Assembly (NCBI RefSeq): GCF_019880635.1
Contig: NZ_JAINVX010000005.1
Coordinates: forward strand, 331,196 to 395,195
Reading direction: 5' to 3'
DNA: 64,000 nucleotides
Source of the DNA: Hanstruepera marina
GTDB taxonomy: Bacteria; Bacteroidota; Bacteroidia; Flavobacteriales; Flavobacteriaceae
Position 1 is the stretch's first letter, and every line of letters starts with the position of its first letter. The notes beneath the pieces were generated by a model. That model did not search any database. It saw only the letters and a program-made list of their open reading frames with translations, and was not told where the DNA came from. The position numbers and the translations under genes were made by a program. Positions 1-8,969 of this stretch are shown here, piece by piece.

Positions 1-962
1 AAGTTTGTACGTTTCCAGAAGGTGAAGATCCAGATAGTTTTGCTAAAGCGAATACATTAGAAGAGCTGTCCATTTATTTAGATGAGCAAGCAAAAGATTT
101 TATTCAATTTAAAGCTTCAGTTTTATTTGAAGAATCTAAAAACGATCCTATTAAGAAAGCCGATACAGTTCGTGATATTGTAAATAGTATTTCAAAAATA
201 CCAGACCGGATAAAAAAGGAAATTTATATTCAAGAGTGTGCTAGAATAATGGATATAAGTGAAGAAGTGCTTTTTAGTACGCTGGCACAAATTAATAAAA
301 AGGAGTTTCAGGAAACCAACAAGCAATATAAACAAGAACAGAAGGCTTTTGAAGTAATTAAACATAAAGAGCCCGTTAAAAAGGTGGATGTTCAGTATGA
401 ATTAGAACGAAAAATTATTCAAATTTTGCTGCTTTATGGAAATCGAATCGAAGATTTTGAAGATTTAATTTTAAAGGAAAACGAGAAGAATGAATTAATA
501 CTGGAGCCAGTAAAACAGGAAGCTCGTGTTTTTGAAAAAATTTATTTGGATTTACAGGATGATGAAATGCAATTTTCAAACCCAACCTTCAAGGATTTAT
601 ATTATATAATAATTGATACTTTAAATCAGGACCCTGATTTTCCTTTAGAGAGTTTTATTAATAAGGTTGATCCCAAAAATGCTAACGAAATAACAACCAT
701 TCTTATGGAGGATGAACGCTATACTTTGGCCAATTGGGAGAGTAAGAATATATTTCCAAAGGAAAAAAATCAAACCATAGCACAATTGGTAAGTGAGACT
801 ATTTTGAGTTTAAGATGCTTTTTAATTGAACAAAAAGTAAGTGAATTTAAACAAGAAACTTTAGAGAATAAAACTGAAGTAAATCGAGAAGTTTTAGAAG
901 AGGTTAAAGATTATTCTGGACTTAAAATGTTATTGTCGAGAAAATTAAATAGGGTGTTATAA
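1..962 (+). CDS. dnaG: DNA primase DnaG, C-terminal part (5' end outside window)
   Basis: The reading frame is open from base 3, so the gene starts before the window and about 319 C-terminal residues are seen. The first visible residues, FPEGEDPDSFA, match the end of the TOPRIM catalytic core of bacterial primases; after them comes the helical C-terminal region that binds the replicative helicase DnaB. DnaG makes the RNA primers for both strands at the replication fork. An internal ATG at 249 is only a codon within the gene, not its start. The stop at 960-962 overlaps the 3' end of the convergent regulator gene by six bases. Family identity rests on the short TOPRIM motif plus overall helical character, so it is likely rather than certain. 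Confidence 0.85.
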   Translation, partial: VCTFPEGEDPDSFAKANTLEELSIYLDEQAKDFIQFKASVLFEESKNDPIKKADTVRDIVNSISKIPDRIKKEIYIQECARIMDISEEVLFSTLAQINKKEFQETNKQYKQEQKAFEVIKHKEPVKKVDVQYELERKIIQILLLYGNRIEDFEDLILKENEKNELILEPVKQEARVFEKIYLDLQDDEMQFSNPTFKDLYYIIIDTLNQDPDFPLESFINKVDPKNANEITTILMEDERYTLANWESKNIFPKEKNQTIAQLVSETILSLRCFLIEQKVSEFKQETLENKTEVNREVLEEVKDYSGLKMLLSRKLNRVL

Positions 963-1583
963 TTCCAATAGTTTGGCGCGACTAATTAAATCTACAATGT
1001 TATCTACCTGTAATTTTTTCATTAAACGCGCTTTATAGGTGCTAACCGTTTTTTCGTTGATGTTTAATTCTGCAGCAATTTCTTTATTTTTTCGTCCAGA
1101 CGAAATTAATTTTAAAACTTCAATCTCACGTGTAGATAATTTTCTATAATACGAACCAGAGCGCCCCACACGCCTGCCTTTTTTCATTTGCTCTTCCATA
1201 TCATTACTCAAATACGTTCCACCTTCATGAACCCTTAAAATGGCTTCTTTAAGTGTAATTATACCAGCAGTTTTGGAAAGATAACCATCTGCACCAGCTT
1301 TTATGGCGTTGATAGCGTAAATGCCTTCAGGTTGCGCACTAAATATAATGGTCTTAACTTCAGGAAAATCTTTTTTAAGTCGCCTTAAAGCTGTTAAACC
1401 ATTTAATTTTGGCAAATCAATTTCACACAAAATAATATCAACTCTATTTTCTTTTAGGAATTCAAAAATGGCTTCACCATTCCCAACTCCACCTACAACT
1501 TGAATATGTGGTGAGGTGACAAAAAGCAATTCAATGCCCTTTCTTACAATAGGGTGGTTATCAACTACCAACAGATTTATCAT
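957..1583 (-). CDS. NarL/LuxR-type response regulator with Glu at the phospho-acceptor site
   Basis: This 208-residue protein has a receiver domain (about 1-120) and a C-terminal LuxR-type helix-turn-helix (about 145-205, with LSTREIEVLKLISSG and NEKTVSTYKARLM). The receiver keeps an acidic-pocket Asp8, the switch Ser in IIFSAQ and the Lys in YLSKTAG. At the position where the phosphorylated Asp normally stands (pattern D-x-x-M/L-P) it has Glu54, in CEIDLPKLNG. Glu can mimic phospho-Asp, so the regulator may be locked on or regulated without phosphorylation; that is inference. No sensor kinase is adjacent. A TATATTTG element upstream may be its promoter. Target genes are unknown. Confidence 0.85.
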   Translation of the reverse strand: MINLLVVDNHPIVRKGIELLFVTSPHIQVVGGVGNGEAIFEFLKENRVDIILCEIDLPKLNGLTALRRLKKDFPEVKTIIFSAQPEGIYAINAIKAGADGYLSKTAGIITLKEAILRVHEGGTYLSNDMEEQMKKGRRVGRSGSYYRKLSTREIEVLKLISSGRKNKEIAAELNINEKTVSTYKARLMKKLQVDNIVDLISRAKLLEL

Positions 1584-1631
1584 GTCTAGAAATTTTTTTT
1601 GATGTTGATATTGTTGAGGCTTAAAAAGCTA

Positions 1632-1639
1632 CAAATATA
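1632..1639 (-). promoter_or_regulatory. Possible -7 promoter box of the response regulator
   Basis: On the minus strand the sequence reads TATATTTG, a perfect match to the Bacteroidota -7 consensus TAnnTTTG, about 50 bases upstream of the start codon. No TTG lies at the expected -33 distance, so support is partial. Confidence 0.35.
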
Positions 1640-1685
1640 TTAGTAGCCTAGTAAAGATAATAAATTCTAATGATAAATAAGAGCC

Positions 1686-2474
1686 TTACTTTAAATTGTT
1701 TGGTATTTCGCACACAGGAATAGGTAGCATTTTGTGCTTGTTTGATCGGTTGAAACGCTGGTATATTTTTAATACATCTTGTTTCCTACCTTCAAAATCA
1801 TCTGTTGTTTTTCCTTCGGCATCCATTTGCATTGCCCATTCCAGTTCTGGATAAGAAGCTCCTATTTGATCTTCATCACTCCTGGCATCACCAAATAACC
1901 CATCGCTTGGAGCAGCGTCCATTATGGATTTAGGAACCTTTAAAAATTCACCAAGTTCATAAACTTCAGATTTTAGCAAATCGGCAATAGGGCTTAAATC
2001 AACACCACCATCACCATATTTGGTATAAAATCCAACTCCAAAATCTTCTACTTTATTTCCTGTTCCAGCAACCAATAGTTTTTGTAGACCAGCGTAGTAA
2101 TAAAGTGTTGTCATGCGCAATCTGGCCCGTGTGTTTGCCAAAGCCATATCTACTATGGCTTGTTCGCCTTCCAAAGAAATTTCGGTTTTAAATTCTTCAA
2201 AAACAGGTGTTAAATCGACATTAGCATCACGTACATTCTCAAATCGTTGCTTTAATTGTGCTATATGTTCTTGTGCCCGACTCACATGACTTGCTGCTTG
2301 GTGGATTGGCATTTCAATACATAAAACATCTAATCCTGTTTTGGCACACAAGGTAGAAGTTACAGCAGAGTCTATACCGCCGGAAATACCAACAACAAAA
2401 CCATTGACTTTTGCATTAATTGCATAAGTTTTAAGCCAATTTACAATGTGTTCAATAACTTTTTCTGTTTGCAT
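1686..2474 (-). CDS. nadE: NH3-dependent NAD+ synthetase
   Basis: The product makes NAD+ from nicotinic acid adenine dinucleotide, ATP and ammonia, the last step of NAD synthesis. The chosen start (ATG at 2474, MQTEKVIEHIV) gives 262 residues, the usual length of the short ammonia-dependent form without a glutaminase domain; an open extension upstream to 2618 would overlap gldB and looks non-coding. The PP-loop SGGIDSA lies at residues 31-37, and the GTGNKVEDFGVGFYTKYGDGG block characteristic of NadE is intact. It is divergent from gldB with about 95 bases between start codons. This nadE-gldB-gldC order is familiar in Flavobacteriaceae. Confidence 0.93.
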   Translation of the reverse strand: MQTEKVIEHIVNWLKTYAINAKVNGFVVGISGGIDSAVTSTLCAKTGLDVLCIEMPIHQAASHVSRAQEHIAQLKQRFENVRDANVDLTPVFEEFKTEISLEGEQAIVDMALANTRARLRMTTLYYYAGLQKLLVAGTGNKVEDFGVGFYTKYGDGGVDLSPIADLLKSEVYELGEFLKVPKSIMDAAPSDGLFGDARSDEDQIGASYPELEWAMQMDAEGKTTDDFEGRKQDVLKIYQRFNRSNKHKMLPIPVCEIPNNLK

Positions 2475-2568
2475 TTTATAGAAGTTTTTTAACCAAAGAA
2501 GTGTACCTTTGTTGCACAAAAGTAAGGCAATATCATAACTAATAAAAATTAGGATTAGAATCTTAAAT

Positions 2569-3531
2569 ATGAAGTATATTATAATATTATTTTCAATGTT
2601 TGTTTTGGTTTCTTGCAATGAGGAATCTAAAGTGGAGCAAGAGATTGCTAAAATTGATGTTGATTTTATGGTAGAGCGGTTTGATAAGGCGTTTTATGAA
2701 GCAAATGAATCAGATTTGCCCAAATTGAAACAGGCCTATCCTTTTATGTTCCCAAATTCTTATCCAGATTCATTTTGGATAGAGCGTATGCAAGATAGTT
2801 TGAGACAGGAGTTGTTAGCAGAAAGCGTTTCAGCATTTGATGATTTTACCGAAGTAAGATTAGAAGTTGAGCAATTATTCCAACATCTAAAATATTATTT
2901 TCCAGAATTTACGGTGCCTCGTGTAATAACAACACCTTCTGATGTAGATTATAGAAATAAAGTTATTGTTACCGATACTATTGCTTTAATATCTGTAGAT
3001 ACGTATTTAGGTGCAGAACATGAGTTTTATGATGGTATCCAAAACTATTTAAAACAGAATTTCAATAAAGACCAGATAGTTGTGGATATGGCAGCATCTT
3101 ATGGCGAGAAATATGTTTATCAATTAGAGCGCAAGACATTTTTAGACGAAATGATATACTATGGTAAGATATTATACTTTAAAGATGTAATGATTCCTTT
3201 TAAATCGGATGCTGAAAAAATTGGGTATACCGATGAGCAACTCAAATGGTCGCATGACAACGAGTATTTTATATGGAACTATTTTATTGATAAGGAATTG
3301 TTGTATAGTACAGATTCAAAATTACCAAGCCGTTTTGTTAATCCTACACCGTTTTCAAAATTTTATTTAGAGATAATAGATAATGAGTCACCTGGAAGAA
3401 TAGGTCGCTTTATAGGATGGCAGATTGTAAAGGCTTACATGGAAAACAACGATGTGTCTTTAAAGGATATGCTAACTGAAGAGCCTATAAACATATTTAA
3501 TAACAGTAAATACAAACCACGTAAAGAATAG
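2569..3531 (+). CDS. gldB: Gliding motility lipoprotein GldB
   Basis: The 320-residue product starts with a lipoprotein signal peptide ending in the lipobox LVSC (Cys near residue 16), so it should be anchored to a membrane facing the periplasm. The sequence fits GldB, a protein needed for flavobacterial gliding whose molecular role is not established. Its position directly before gldC (five bases between stop and start) and next to nadE supports the call. Gliding depends on the type IX secretion system, whose core genes gldKLMN are also in this window. Confidence 0.9.
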   Translation: MKYIIILFSMFVLVSCNEESKVEQEIAKIDVDFMVERFDKAFYEANESDLPKLKQAYPFMFPNSYPDSFWIERMQDSLRQELLAESVSAFDDFTEVRLEVEQLFQHLKYYFPEFTVPRVITTPSDVDYRNKVIVTDTIALISVDTYLGAEHEFYDGIQNYLKQNFNKDQIVVDMAASYGEKYVYQLERKTFLDEMIYYGKILYFKDVMIPFKSDAEKIGYTDEQLKWSHDNEYFIWNYFIDKELLYSTDSKLPSRFVNPTPFSKFYLEIIDNESPGRIGRFIGWQIVKAYMENNDVSLKDMLTEEPINIFNNSKYKPRKE

Positions 3532-3536
3532 CAAGA

Positions 3537-3860
3537 ATGGAATCTACAATAGAGTTGAAAGTTGAGTTAGATGATAATAGAGTGCCCGAAAAATTAAGCT
3601 GGACTGCTGAAGATGGAGGCATTAATAATGAAGAAGCAAAGGCTATGCTTTTATCGGTTTGGGATCATAAATCGCAAGAGACATTACGAATAGATTTGTG
3701 GACAAAAGATATGCCTGTTGAAGAAATGAAAGTGTTTTTTCATCAAACTTTAGTTGCCATGAGTGATACCTTCAATCGTGCTACGCAAGACGAAAAAATG
3801 ACAGCAACCATGAAAGATTTTTGTGATTATTTTGCTGAAAAATTAGAGCTAAAAAAATAG
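3537..3860 (+). CDS. gldC: Gliding motility protein GldC
   Basis: A 107-residue cytoplasmic protein without signal peptide or membrane segment, starting five bases after the gldB stop and so translated from the same message. The N-terminal pattern STIELKVELDDNRVPEKLSWTAEDGG is typical of GldC. In Flavobacterium, GldC is an accessory factor for gliding that is needed for full rather than any movement; its biochemical action is unknown. There is no obvious terminator in the 45-base gap before the convergent aqpZ gene. Confidence 0.92.
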   Translation: MESTIELKVELDDNRVPEKLSWTAEDGGINNEEAKAMLLSVWDHKSQETLRIDLWTKDMPVEEMKVFFHQTLVAMSDTFNRATQDEKMTATMKDFCDYFAEKLELKK

Positions 3861-3905
3861 AGAAAGACTTAACTTCCTCTATTTTTAAAATATTTATTGG
3901 TTGTA

Positions 3906-4607
3906 TTAGTCTTTGTTTGGAGCCATATATTTGTAGACAATACCTGCCAAAATTGCTCCAATAATAGGTGCTACCCAAAATAACCATAACTGACCAGTTG
4001 CATCACCGCCAACAAATAAAGCTTGACTGGTACTTCTTGCTGGGTTAACCGATGTATTGGTAACAGGAATACTAATTAAATGGATTAAGGTTAAAGCTAA
4101 TCCTATGGCCATACCGCCAAAGCCTGGAGAGGCATTTTTATGTGTGGCACCAAGGATAACAATTAAAAACATAAAGGTCATAACAATCTCAGTTACAAGA
4201 GCGCCTACCAACCCATAGTTTACACCATAAACATTAGCATCGTAAAAATTTGTAGCAAAAGCTCCAGGACCAGAAAAACCAGAAAAATCAGTAGCACTAC
4301 TAACAATTAAGTATAAAATAGCTGCGCCAGCTAGGCCTCCTAACACTTGCGAAACGATATAGCCAAGTAAATCTTTGGCTTCAAATCGTCCGCCCATCCA
4401 TAACCCAATAGATACAGCTGGATTAAAATGGCCTCCTGAGATATGCCCTAATGCGTAAGCTCCTGTTAAAACGGTTAACCCAAAGGCAAGTGAGACTCCA
4501 ACAAGTCCGATGCCAATATCTGGAACACCTGCCGCTAAAACAGCACTTCCACAACCTCCTAGAACAAGCCAAAAGGTACCAATAAATTCTGCTAAAAGTT
4601 TTTTCAT
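3906..4607 (-). CDS. aqpZ: Aquaporin Z-type water channel
   Basis: A 233-residue six-helix membrane protein with the two half-helix signatures of aquaporins: HFNPAVS (NPA at residues 62-64) and SVNPARS near residue 185. The selectivity positions look like those of water-specific AqpZ: Phe in LAFGLTV, His in LIHLISIP, Thr before the second NPA and the Arg after it. A glycerol facilitator would have smaller residues at the His position. It probably serves osmotic water flow across the inner membrane. The gene stands alone, convergent with gldC and separated from the upstream sulfatase by a hairpin terminator. Confidence 0.93.
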   Translation of the reverse strand: MKKLLAEFIGTFWLVLGGCGSAVLAAGVPDIGIGLVGVSLAFGLTVLTGAYALGHISGGHFNPAVSIGLWMGGRFEAKDLLGYIVSQVLGGLAGAAILYLIVSSATDFSGFSGPGAFATNFYDANVYGVNYGLVGALVTEIVMTFMFLIVILGATHKNASPGFGGMAIGLALTLIHLISIPVTNTSVNPARSTSQALFVGGDATGQLWLFWVAPIIGAILAGIVYKYMAPNKD

Positions 4608-4699
4608 GATTTTAGTTTTAGTTAGATAATAAAGTAATCATTATTAGTAAATTATAGTCAAGATACAAAAAAATGTGAATCAAAATATAACTCTTAAAT

Positions 4700-4735
4700 A
4701 AAAAGGGAGTTCATTAAATTTGAACTCCCTTTTTG
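4700..4735 (-). terminator. Rho-independent terminator after sulfatase 1
   Basis: AAAAAGGGAGTTCA and TGAACTCCCTTTTT pair around a short AT-rich loop, with A and T runs on both sides so it can act in either direction. It lies 27 bases beyond the stop of the leftward sulfatase gene and upstream of aqpZ. Confidence 0.85.
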
Positions 4736-4761
4736 CAGTGCTATCAATCAATTTATAAAAT

Positions 4762-7212
4762 TTATTGACTCATCATTAAACGTTTCGCTTCAGCTTCTAA
4801 ATCAATGTAAGGTGTACCTTCAGCAGTTACGCCAACACCAAATATAGTTCCACCTTCAAACTCACTTGGAGTTGGATAATGTTCACTTACAGCATCACCA
4901 CTATCATAACCAACACACAAGCCATCACCAGATAACGTAAATTTAGCAGGTTGTGTTTTCATTGGACCTTCTGCAACTACTTCTTCATCAATATATAGTT
5001 TAGTATAACCTATTGGTTCACCATATTCACCTTTATCTTGCTTTTTAAATTCAACACCAAAAGTGTGTTTACCAGTTGGAATTGGCACATTAGAAACAAA
5101 AACTTGTTCTGGCTTAATACCTAAGAAATTATATACATAATATAACTTTTTGTCTTTAATAAAAAGAGCATGTCCACCAAAGCGTGAACCATGTGCAAAA
5201 ATAACACCTTGAGCATTAGCATCTGTGATTTCAACATTTGCTAATAATTTATAATCTCGACCTCTAATATTAACAGCTACACCTTCTGGTACAGGATCTG
5301 TTCCAGGTTTATAAATAAAACGATCTCTAGGTGGTTCTTCTTTTGGTCTTTCAATAGTTAAAATTTCAGCAGCACTTCTGTCATCTAAAGGTAATACTTT
5401 ATTAATTTCAGCTTGACGGAACCATTCATCAATTAATTCTTGAAGTTTTTCTGGATACTCTTCCGCAAGATTATTAGATTCAGAACGATCTTCTTCTACA
5501 TTGTATAGCTCCCAGACATCTTTGTCAAAGTTACTTTTTCCAGATAATGGTGCGTGAATAGCAACAGCTTTCCAACCATCTTTCCAGATACCTCGTGTTC
5601 CAAGCATAGTATAGTATTGTACTTCTTTTTGTGTTGGAGCATCTGGTTCAGCATCAAATGAATACATCATAGATACACCAGAAAGTGGCGTTTGCTTAAC
5701 ACCGTTATAAACTTCGGGCATTTCAATGCCAATTGCTTCAAGCAAAGTAGGTACAATATCTACAGAATGATGATATTGATGTCTAACTTCACCTTTAGCT
5801 TTTATTCCTTTTGGCCAAGAAATCACTAAAGGATCGTTAGTTCCACCAGCAAATTGAGAATAACGCTTAAACATTTTAAAAGGTGCTGAAAATGCAGCTG
5901 CCCAACCAGTAGGAAAGTGATTGTAAGTTTCAGGACCACCTAAAACATCCATATATTTTAAATTTTCTTCTAAACTATCTGGATAACCATTAAAGAATTT
6001 GTTTTCGTTTACAGAACCATTCGGACTTCCTTCTCCAGAAGCACCATTATCTGCAGCATAAAGTACGATGGTGTTTTCTAATTGTCCCGTTTCCTCGAGG
6101 TAATCAATGATTCTACCAACTTGAGCATCTGTATATTCTGAAAAACCAGCATATACTTCAGCCATTCTTGAGAATAGTTTTTTCTCGTCATCATTTAATT
6201 CATCCCAAGGGCGAACATAATCAGCTGGATTTGCCATATCTTCAGGCATAGGATTAAAAGGTGTCATTGCTGTATCTTCTGGAAGAATTCCTTTTTCTTT
6301 CATACGATTAACAACCCAATCACGATAAGCATCGTAACCATCATCAAACATACCTTTGTACTTTGCTGTATATTCAGCAGGTGAGTGGTGTGGTGCATGA
6401 TTAGCACCTGGATTGAACCACATATAAAATGGTTTAGATGGATTAGTTGATCGTTGGTTTTGCAACATATTAATTGCTTGATCTGCTAAATCTTTTGATA
6501 AGTGATAGCCTTCTTCTGGAGTTGCTGGAGGTTCAATAAAATGGTTATCCATTACTAAATCTGGATACCAATTGTTTGTTTCTCCTCCTAAAAATCCGTA
6601 AAAACGGTCAAAACCAATTTGTGTTGGCCATTCTGAACGATTGCCTCCTGCAGCAATATCACTTTCTGGGACATTATGGTTTTTACCTAGCCAAAATGTT
6701 CCGTAACCATTATCTCGAAGAATTTGTGCAAAAGGAGCACAATCGTCTGGAACACGACCATTTGATCCTGGGAAGCCATCAGCAGTTTCTGTAATGGAAG
6801 CCATACCATTTAGGTGATGATTTCTACCTGTTAAAATAGTTGATCGTGTAGGTGAACATAAAGCAGTTGTATGCCATTGTGTATAGGTTAAACCATTGGC
6901 AGCTAACCTATCCATAGTTGGCATATTAATACGACCACCATAAGGTGACCAAGCCCCTAACCCTGTATCGTCATAAAGGACGAACAAAATATTTGGAGCG
7001 CCTTCAGGTGCTTGTTTTGGTGCATAAGGAGTCCAGTCGGCTTCAGAGTCTCTGACATCTAGAGCTATTTTTCCTTTAAAACCATCATCTGCTACAGAAG
7101 GCTCTTCTGAAGGTGATTCCTGTTTATTGTTACATGCTGCGATTAGCATTAAGCAAAAAAGTGAACTAAAAAAATAGAACAAGCTTTGCTTTCTTAATTT
7201 GTGATTTTTCAT
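4762..7212 (-). CDS. Arylsulfatase, lipoprotein
   Basis: The 816-residue product has a lipoprotein signal peptide (LIAAC, Cys27), then an alkaline-phosphatase-fold sulfatase domain from about residue 70 (PNILFVLYDDTG, metal-binding Asp81 and Asp82). The catalytic signature CSPTR begins at Cys119, which must be converted to formylglycine by a separate maturase; none is in this window. A C-terminal beta-rich region (about 640-800) resembles the extension seen in long arylsulfatases. It should remove sulfate esters outside the cytoplasm. The substrate is not evident: no polysaccharide lyase or glycoside hydrolase is next to it, so this need not be a polysaccharide-utilisation locus. It follows a Crp/Fnr gene by 66 bases. 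Confidence 0.9.
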   Translation of the reverse strand: MKNHKLRKQSLFYFFSSLFCLMLIAACNNKQESPSEEPSVADDGFKGKIALDVRDSEADWTPYAPKQAPEGAPNILFVLYDDTGLGAWSPYGGRINMPTMDRLAANGLTYTQWHTTALCSPTRSTILTGRNHHLNGMASITETADGFPGSNGRVPDDCAPFAQILRDNGYGTFWLGKNHNVPESDIAAGGNRSEWPTQIGFDRFYGFLGGETNNWYPDLVMDNHFIEPPATPEEGYHLSKDLADQAINMLQNQRSTNPSKPFYMWFNPGANHAPHHSPAEYTAKYKGMFDDGYDAYRDWVVNRMKEKGILPEDTAMTPFNPMPEDMANPADYVRPWDELNDDEKKLFSRMAEVYAGFSEYTDAQVGRIIDYLEETGQLENTIVLYAADNGASGEGSPNGSVNENKFFNGYPDSLEENLKYMDVLGGPETYNHFPTGWAAAFSAPFKMFKRYSQFAGGTNDPLVISWPKGIKAKGEVRHQYHHSVDIVPTLLEAIGIEMPEVYNGVKQTPLSGVSMMYSFDAEPDAPTQKEVQYYTMLGTRGIWKDGWKAVAIHAPLSGKSNFDKDVWELYNVEEDRSESNNLAEEYPEKLQELIDEWFRQAEINKVLPLDDRSAAEILTIERPKEEPPRDRFIYKPGTDPVPEGVAVNIRGRDYKLLANVEITDANAQGVIFAHGSRFGGHALFIKDKKLYYVYNFLGIKPEQVFVSNVPIPTGKHTFGVEFKKQDKGEYGEPIGYTKLYIDEEVVAEGPMKTQPAKFTLSGDGLCVGYDSGDAVSEHYPTPSEFEGGTIFGVGVTAEGTPYIDLEAEAKRLMMSQ

Positions 7213-7245
7213 AGTTGTTTGTTTATATGATTAATTATAGCTTCA

Positions 7246-7253
7246 CAAAATTA
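7246..7253 (-). promoter_or_regulatory. Possible -7 promoter box for sulfatase 1
   Basis: The minus strand reads TAATTTTG, a perfect TAnnTTTG match, in the 66-base gap between the Crp/Fnr stop and the sulfatase start. No good -33 TTG is seen. It would let the sulfatase be transcribed apart from the genes upstream. Confidence 0.35.
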
Positions 7254-7278
7254 TTGCATCATTGTCTTTAAAAAAATA

Positions 7279-7869
7279 TCATTTGATAACTTTTAGCTTT
7301 TTTTTGATGCGATGAAGCGTTAAGGGTTTTATACCTAAAAAACTTGCAATATGTTTATCAAAAGTTGATTTTAAATATTCTGGATTCATTTGTATTAAGT
7401 CTAAATATCGCTCTTCTGATGTCATTGATACAAATGTGTGAATTCGATGTGAAAAAGCTGCAATAACCTCTTTTAATAAATTTATATATAGAGTCATGAT
7501 TTTTGGATTTTGATATCCTATTTCCTCTAACTCTTCAACATTGAATTTTAGAATATGAGCCTCCCCAATAGCTTCAGCATTTAGTACTTGTTCTTTGTCT
7601 TCAAAAACTCTGGCGTCACCAAAAAAATAGCCTTCTGCTCTCAAGTGACAGTTTAATTCTTCTCCCTTTTCGTCTATAATATAGGCTCTAGAACTCCCTT
7701 TCAATAATAAAAACAGAAACTTATCGGTTCGTCCTCCTTTGAGAATTATTTCTTTGTTATTATAAACTTCATAAGTAGACATTTTTAAGAAAATATCCAC
7801 TTCTTTGTTTTTTAAATAAGGAATAAACTTTTTTACAAGTTGTTTTATTTCAGACTTTGAAAAAGTCAT
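7279..7869 (-). CDS. Crp/Fnr-family transcriptional regulator
   Basis: This 196-residue protein has an N-terminal cyclic-nucleotide-binding-type beta-roll (about 20-120, with IILKGGRTDKFLFLLLKGSSRAY) and a short C-terminal helix-turn-helix (about 150-195, SFLGIKPLTLHRIKKKL). The cAMP-contacting residues of Crp are not recognisable and there are no Fnr-type Cys clusters, so the ligand is unknown. It starts six bases after the HAD gene and lies 66 bases upstream of sulfatase 1, so it is a natural candidate to control this cluster. A palindrome at 12523-12540, upstream of the first gene of the cluster, could be a target site, but this is a guess. Confidence 0.88.
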   Translation of the reverse strand: MTFSKSEIKQLVKKFIPYLKNKEVDIFLKMSTYEVYNNKEIILKGGRTDKFLFLLLKGSSRAYIIDEKGEELNCHLRAEGYFFGDARVFEDKEQVLNAEAIGEAHILKFNVEELEEIGYQNPKIMTLYINLLKEVIAAFSHRIHTFVSMTSEERYLDLIQMNPEYLKSTFDKHIASFLGIKPLTLHRIKKKLKVIK

Positions 7870-7875
7870 ATAATT

Positions 7876-8907
7876 TTAATTTAATTGAAAAGGATAGATT
7901 ACTTTCCAATCGTTTTTCATGTCAATTACTGTCCAACCTTTTTCTTTAGCTTCATCTAGTCCTTTATCTAACTTTCCAATGTGTGAGTTTCTATCGTAGG
8001 CCCATTCACGGTCAGCATCGGTATGATGTAAGTACAATTGAAATGATTTATAGGTATTGGAATCTGTCCATTGCATCATTTGCAAATCACCATCAGAGTT
8101 TCCAGAAGCAAAAACGGGTTTTTTACCAATATGTTTATTAATACCTACAGGCTTTCCAACTTTGTCATCTATAAAGTCGATTTTTGGTAAACGTTTTATA
8201 ACTGGATTGCCGTTATTGTAATCGTATTCTGTTGCGACACTACTGCCAACTACTTGGTCAGTTGGGATACCGTAGACTTCTTCAGTCCAAGGGCGCATAA
8301 ACTCTATGCCACCACCTGAAACGATAAAAGTTTTAAAATCATTGGCTCTTAAATAATCTAGGAGTTCTAACATGGGTTGATACACCAGTTGATTATAGGG
8401 TTTGTCAAATCTTGGGTGTTTAGCTGTGGCTATCCAATCTTTAACAATAGTTTCAAACTCATCAGTCGTAATGCCCGAGTGTGTTGCCATAACCAGTTCC
8501 AATAAACCATGTTCACCATAAGAAGCAAGTGCTTTCATGTCATCTTCCAAAACAGCTTTAAATGGTTGAGTAGTTTCCCAATCAGGATTTTCGGAAGCCA
8601 AAGCTTTTACTCTGTCTATGGCAAAAAACAATTGAAAGTAAGCCGGTTGCTCACTCCACAGATTACCATCATTATCAAATGTAGCGATACGATCTGCAAC
8701 AGGAATGAAATTTTGACTTTCTGAATTGGTAACATCTTCAACATAAGCCATGATAGCTTTTTTTGTATCAGTATCATTCCAAGAAGGTAATGGGTCAATT
8801 TCTTCTACTGTGCCTACAACAGTTTCAGTGTCAGCGTTTGTTTTGCCTTCTTCTTTGCATGTTAATAGGGTTAGTACGACTCCAATTAGGGCTAAATATT
8901 TTTTCAT
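7876..8907 (-). CDS. HAD-superfamily phosphatase-like lipoprotein
   Basis: The 343-residue product starts at ATG 8907 (MKKYLALIGV); a TTG three codons earlier is less likely. A lipobox LLTC places the lipidated Cys at residue 17. The HAD nucleophile motif appears as FDNDGNLW (Asp78 and Asp80), and later motifs include FIVSGGGIEFM (motif II Ser) and GNSDGDLQMM (motif III/IV). It is therefore probably an active exported phosphatase of the phosphoserine-phosphatase-like HAD group; the substrate is unknown. It sits between sulfatase 2 (with a terminator between) and the Crp/Fnr gene (six-base gap), so it is likely cotranscribed with the regulator. Confidence 0.82.
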   Translation of the reverse strand: MKKYLALIGVVLTLLTCKEEGKTNADTETVVGTVEEIDPLPSWNDTDTKKAIMAYVEDVTNSESQNFIPVADRIATFDNDGNLWSEQPAYFQLFFAIDRVKALASENPDWETTQPFKAVLEDDMKALASYGEHGLLELVMATHSGITTDEFETIVKDWIATAKHPRFDKPYNQLVYQPMLELLDYLRANDFKTFIVSGGGIEFMRPWTEEVYGIPTDQVVGSSVATEYDYNNGNPVIKRLPKIDFIDDKVGKPVGINKHIGKKPVFASGNSDGDLQMMQWTDSNTYKSFQLYLHHTDADREWAYDRNSHIGKLDKGLDEAKEKGWTVIDMKNDWKVIYPFQLN

Positions 8908-8922
8908 AATTATCAATTGAAT

Positions 8923-8957
8923 AAAAAAAGCTGTGTCTTAAATAGACACAGCTTTCT
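8923..8957 (-). terminator. Terminator or attenuator after sulfatase 2
   Basis: AAGCTGTGTC and GACACAGCTT form a ten-base-pair stem with a T run on the minus strand, directly after the sulfatase 2 stop and before the HAD gene. It separates the two halves of the cluster, or lowers expression of the distal half. Confidence 0.85.
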
Positions 8958-8969
8958 TAAAATTATTTG

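Noticed and set aside
2475..2618. N-terminal extension of nadE
   Set aside because: It would overlap gldB, adds a hydrophobic stretch not found in the family, and MQTEKVIEHIV is the normal start.
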